A DNA stretch of 64,000 nucleotides from Paenibacillus marchantiae (GTDB lineage: Bacteria; Bacillota; Bacilli; Paenibacillales; Paenibacillaceae). The DNA lies in the NCBI RefSeq assembly GCF_028771845.1, contig NZ_CP118270.1, positions 4,340,001 to 4,404,000 of the forward strand, in the 5' to 3' direction. This document shows, piece after piece, positions 61,058 to 64,000 of the stretch. Made by a program: the position numbers and the translations under genes. The notes beneath the pieces are model-generated. The model made no database searches and was not told the DNA's origin. It saw nothing but the letters and a program-made list of their open reading frames with translations. How positions within the stretch are numbered: the first letter of the stretch is position 1; each line of letters begins with the position of its first letter.

Positions 61058-62749
61058 ATGTTTCAGGTGCTACTCGTCGATGATGAACCCTTAGTATACC
61101 ATAATCTATGGACATTATTGGACTGGGCTGACTATGGATTTGAATTATGCGGTCAGGCGCATAATGGGTTAATTGCTTTAACGATGATTGAGCAGTCGCC
61201 ACCGCATATTGTCATTATTGATGTAGATATGCCTGAAATGAACGGTGTAGAGCTCAATCGGGCTATCAAGGAACGTTTTCCGTGGATTAAGACCGTTATG
61301 CTCAGCAGTTATGACGATTATGACTATGTGCGAGATTGCCTGAACAATGGCTCCATTGATTATTTGCTCAAGCATCGATTGGATGAGTCAACGCTGCTCA
61401 ACATCCTGAATAAAGCCGTATCGGAATTGCAGCAGGAAGATCGGTTGCGTGAGAAACAGGTCGCCGAGAGTGCCATGGCCGAGAAAGTGAGTCCCGAGGT
61501 TATGCGCGAGTATTTGCTGTATTTACTCAAAAGACAGACGAAGACAACGTACGGGTTTGAAGACGTTTCCCAGAAAGACAATCTGTATCCGCATGCGTCC
61601 AGATATGCAACCGCAGCTTTACAGATTGTTCCGTTCCTGCTGCTGACAGAGTCGTACAGTGACGTGCAGACCAATGGTCTGGTTCAGCAGGTGGTCGATA
61701 TGATGCAGCAGAGCCTGGGTGATATCCATGAGCGGACAGCGGTGTACGTTGAGGAAGGGCGATTTGTTATCGTGTTTTCTTTCAGGGAACGAAGCGAGCA
61801 CATCATGCAGCGTGAGGTAGATGGACAACTGCGGAAGATTCAGCATGCGTTGGAACTGTTCCTGAATCTGCAAAGTGTAACCGCAGTAGGGCCAATATGC
61901 ACCAGTCTATCACAGCTTGCATCCAGTTACTGCTCCGCCGAATACGAACTCGATGGATCTTCGTCTGTGAAAACGCTCAGAAGCCATACCCTCCAAGTTA
62001 AAAGTCCATGTTCGGACAAGCGTTCACATGAAAACGATCAGAGTCAACGAGTTTCTCTGACCATTGAGGAGCACAAGCAGCTTCTGTTATCCATTGAAAG
62101 GTTTGACAAGCAAGGCGTGCATCAATTGATTTCCACTATTATTGCTTCGATTGACCACTTGCCTATCCATTCACATACGGTTCAGATGATTGTCAGCGAG
62201 CTCATGCAAACGGGTGATAAAGCATGGAGGACCTGCTTGCCTTCCACAGATCCAGCGGTAGCTAATCTGCCTTCAAGAAGCGAGCTTGGGCGCATGAAAA
62301 CGATAAGAGAACTGGAGCAAGGCCTGCAGTCCTTTTTCTCCAGTCTGTTTCATTTGTTGAATCAACATCGTGTAATCGGTTCCTATTCTCGCCATGTCAC
62401 GCAGACGATCCAATTCATTCTGGAGAGGTATTCCGGTTATGTCACATTGGAGATTGCGGCAAGCGTTATCGGCCTGAATGCCTCCTATTTAAGCAGAATA
62501 TTCAAGGAGGAGACGCAGCGGACTTTTTCAGAATATCTGAATCAGGTTCGGATTGACGCAGGGTGCAAGCTGCTGGACAGCGGCCGATACTCGATTAAAG
62601 AAATAAGCTTGCAAGTGGGATTTACGACACACAACTACTTTTTCAAAGTATTCAAAGAAATAACGGGTTTAACACCGCAAGCGTATTTGAGCAATCCAGG
62701 AAAAAGGAAGAACGAAACGAAACTCCCGACTTTGCACTTGGGAAACTAG
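61058..62749 (+). CDS. YesN-like response regulator with AraC DNA-binding domain
   Basis: A 563-residue regulator preceded by GAGAGGTGATAT. The receiver domain (1-120) has Asp8/Asp9, phospho-acceptor Asp55 (VIIDVDMPEMNG) and Lys105 (DYLLKHRL). A long middle region (about 140-455) has no domain that I recognise. The C-terminal AraC helix-turn-helix (about 460-555) reads VTLEIAASVIGLNASYLSRIFKEETQ and IKEISLQVGFTTHNYFFKVFKEITG. Partner of the preceding kinase. Its likely target is the solute-binding protein gene that follows. Confidence 0.93.
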   Translation: MFQVLLVDDEPLVYHNLWTLLDWADYGFELCGQAHNGLIALTMIEQSPPHIVIIDVDMPEMNGVELNRAIKERFPWIKTVMLSSYDDYDYVRDCLNNGSIDYLLKHRLDESTLLNILNKAVSELQQEDRLREKQVAESAMAEKVSPEVMREYLLYLLKRQTKTTYGFEDVSQKDNLYPHASRYATAALQIVPFLLLTESYSDVQTNGLVQQVVDMMQQSLGDIHERTAVYVEEGRFVIVFSFRERSEHIMQREVDGQLRKIQHALELFLNLQSVTAVGPICTSLSQLASSYCSAEYELDGSSSVKTLRSHTLQVKSPCSDKRSHENDQSQRVSLTIEEHKQLLLSIERFDKQGVHQLISTIIASIDHLPIHSHTVQMIVSELMQTGDKAWRTCLPSTDPAVANLPSRSELGRMKTIRELEQGLQSFFSSLFHLLNQHRVIGSYSRHVTQTIQFILERYSGYVTLEIAASVIGLNASYLSRIFKEETQRTFSEYLNQVRIDAGCKLLDSGRYSIKEISLQVGFTTHNYFFKVFKEITGLTPQAYLSNPGKRKNETKLPTLHLGN

Positions 62750-62833
62750 GCAGATAAGAGCAGAACTCTAAACTCGTAAAATATGTGGAGTAAAGGGTCA
62801 TATTATTGTAATTACCTTCCATGCCCGGTGAAT

Positions 62834-62867
62834 TATAATGAGCACACACCAACCGTGAACGCTTACA
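62834..62867 (+). promoter_or_regulatory. -10 box and weak cre-like site before the last binding-protein gene
   Basis: TATAAT at 62834-62839 lacks a good -35. CGTGAACGCTTACA at 62854-62867 fits the cre consensus with two mismatches. An activator-dependent promoter is likely. Confidence 0.45.
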
Positions 62868-62907
62868 AATTACGTTGGTGATAAAGAATTGTGGGGGGCA
62901 CAACTTT

Positions 62908-64000
62908 ATGCGCAAACGCTGGGGAAGAAATATGATCATGATGATGATCGCTTCCAGTTTGATGCTGGCTGGATGCAATTCCGGTGGAAGCAATAACGAA
63001 GCTTCACCAGAGGTTTCGAAGAACGACGTTCATACGAACGGGTTTCCGATTGTGGACGAACCGGTGAATCTCAAGATGTTTACCCGCATTGCACCCGTAA
63101 ATGGCCCTTTCAAGGAGATGCCGGTTTTCCAGGATTACGAGAAATTAAGCCATGTAAAGGTGGAATTCATTGAAGCGCAGACGGATGGTTTTCAGGAGAA
63201 AAAAAATCTGTTGTTTGCTTCGAATGAACTGCCGGATGCCCTGTTCCGTTCAGGTATTTCCCCGCTTGAAGCCATCCGCTATGGCTCTGCCGGCCAATTG
63301 ATCCCACTGGAAGGTCTTATCGATGAATATGCTCCGAATTTGAAGAAATTAATGGAACAATATCCCGAAATTCGCTCGGGTATTACTACACCAGAGGGCC
63401 ACATTTATACAATTCCGGGTATTGTTACGCTAAGTGCGGCGCGTACGGATAAGAAATGGATCAATCAGATGTGGCTGGACAAGCTGAATCTGAAAGTGCC
63501 GGAGACCACCGAAGAACTTTACAATGTATTGCTTGCCTTCCGTGATGGTGATCCGAATGGAAACGGCAAACAGGATGAACTTCCGATGACAGCCCGCGTA
63601 GGATTGGCTGTTGTAAACGCGATGAGTGGGTCATTCGGATTGGATTCACAGCTCGGCTATAACATTAATATTGAAAATGACAAAGTTAGTATCTGGATGG
63701 GCAGCGACCAGAATAAAGAAATGCTGATGTACTTAAATAAGCTGTATAAGGAAAAGCTGCTGGATCAGGAAATATTTTCACATACGGAAGCGCAATATCT
63801 GGCCAAGCAGGGATCGGGAAATACAGGTTTTTTCTTTGACCAGACGAATAATAACTTCTTGTCGATCAAAGACCAATATACTGGTATCGCCCCACTGGAA
63901 GGTCCACAAGGTGACCGTTTACAGAGTCATGCTCTGCCAGTAGCCAGGGATTTTGGAGCCTTTGCAATCACATCCGTCAATAAATATCCTGAAGTCACGA
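62908..64000 (+). CDS. Extracellular solute-binding lipoprotein, 3' end cut by the window
   Basis: The frame runs open from ATG 62908 to the window end (364 codons visible). GTGGGGGG is about ten bases upstream. The signal peptide ends in the lipobox LAGC (MLAGCNSGGSN), so it is a lipoprotein. The body matches LplA-type family 1 binding proteins: NELPDALFRSG, YTIPGIVTLSAARTDKKWIN and a calcium-type loop DGDPNGNGKQDE. It directly follows a YesM/YesN-like pair, as in the first locus of this window, but here the binding protein has a normal lipobox. It is probably the first gene of an ABC transporter that continues to the right. Confidence 0.9.
   Translation, partial: MRKRWGRNMIMMMIASSLMLAGCNSGGSNNEASPEVSKNDVHTNGFPIVDEPVNLKMFTRIAPVNGPFKEMPVFQDYEKLSHVKVEFIEAQTDGFQEKKNLLFASNELPDALFRSGISPLEAIRYGSAGQLIPLEGLIDEYAPNLKKLMEQYPEIRSGITTPEGHIYTIPGIVTLSAARTDKKWINQMWLDKLNLKVPETTEELYNVLLAFRDGDPNGNGKQDELPMTARVGLAVVNAMSGSFGLDSQLGYNINIENDKVSIWMGSDQNKEMLMYLNKLYKEKLLDQEIFSHTEAQYLAKQGSGNTGFFFDQTNNNFLSIKDQYTGIAPLEGPQGDRLQSHALPVARDFGAFAITSVNKYPEVT

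Overview
The window looks like a chromosomal segment of a Paenibacillus species (Bacillota). The evidence is the moderate GC, strong AAGGAGG-type ribosome binding sites with frequent TTG and GTG starts, a tiny YjcZ-type sporulation protein, a sporulenol/hopene-type cyclase, SLH-anchored surface proteins, and repeated YesM/YesN-like sensor kinase and AraC-type regulator pairs next to sugar ABC transporters. I see no tRNA, rRNA, insertion sequence, prophage or CRISPR array. All genes appear intact except the two cut by the window edges (1-494 and 62908-64000).

Layout. 1-803: end of a DUF427 gene and a yjcZ-like gene. 909-11371: a sugar locus with a CcpA-type promoter, a histidine kinase, a response regulator and a lipobox-less membrane-anchored solute-binding protein, then a lipoprotein solute-binding protein, two LplB/LplC-type permeases and an oligo-1,6-glucosidase-like GH13 enzyme. 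11402-13533: divergent YeiE/YeiH-like pair (sulfite/sulfate related). 14111-25675: secreted and surface proteins, namely a GH87 alpha-1,3-glucanase-like enzyme, a GH30 glycanase and a very large lamin-tail/SLH protein, with a squalene-hopene-cyclase-like gene on the other strand. 25796-30413: OsmC, an AraC regulator, an NmrA-like oxidoreductase and two aldo-keto reductases. 30443-31339: guanidine-I riboswitch and two SMR exporters. 31518-36621: DEAD-box helicase, Fur-box-controlled HmoA, MmcQ/YjbR, TetR with MFS exporter, GNAT. 36712-40475: TetR with twin operators, isochorismatase-like protein, cytochrome P450, MDR dehydrogenase.

40640-45378 holds the least familiar material. An OmpR-type two-component system is followed by a membrane-protein operon (2-TM protein, polytopic protein, 26-residue membrane peptide, MCP-like receptor). 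Tandem 11-bp repeats lie at the same distance from the -10 box of both the regulator gene and the operon, so I infer that the regulator controls both.

45431-55358: an esterase, then an ArsR-family regulator with a large extra domain and a catabolic operon (solute-binding protein, two permeases, twin GH2 enzymes, aldose epimerase) with a near-consensus promoter overlapped by a cre site. 55464-64000: a signal-less sulfatase co-transcribed with a split CHR (chromate/sulfate) transporter, and in the opposite direction an AraC regulator, a third YesM/YesN-like pair and the start of another solute-binding lipoprotein. I read this as a sulfated-glycan locus in which desulfation is cytoplasmic and sulfate is exported.

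Assignments come from reading the translated sequences and comparing motifs from memory. No database search was run.
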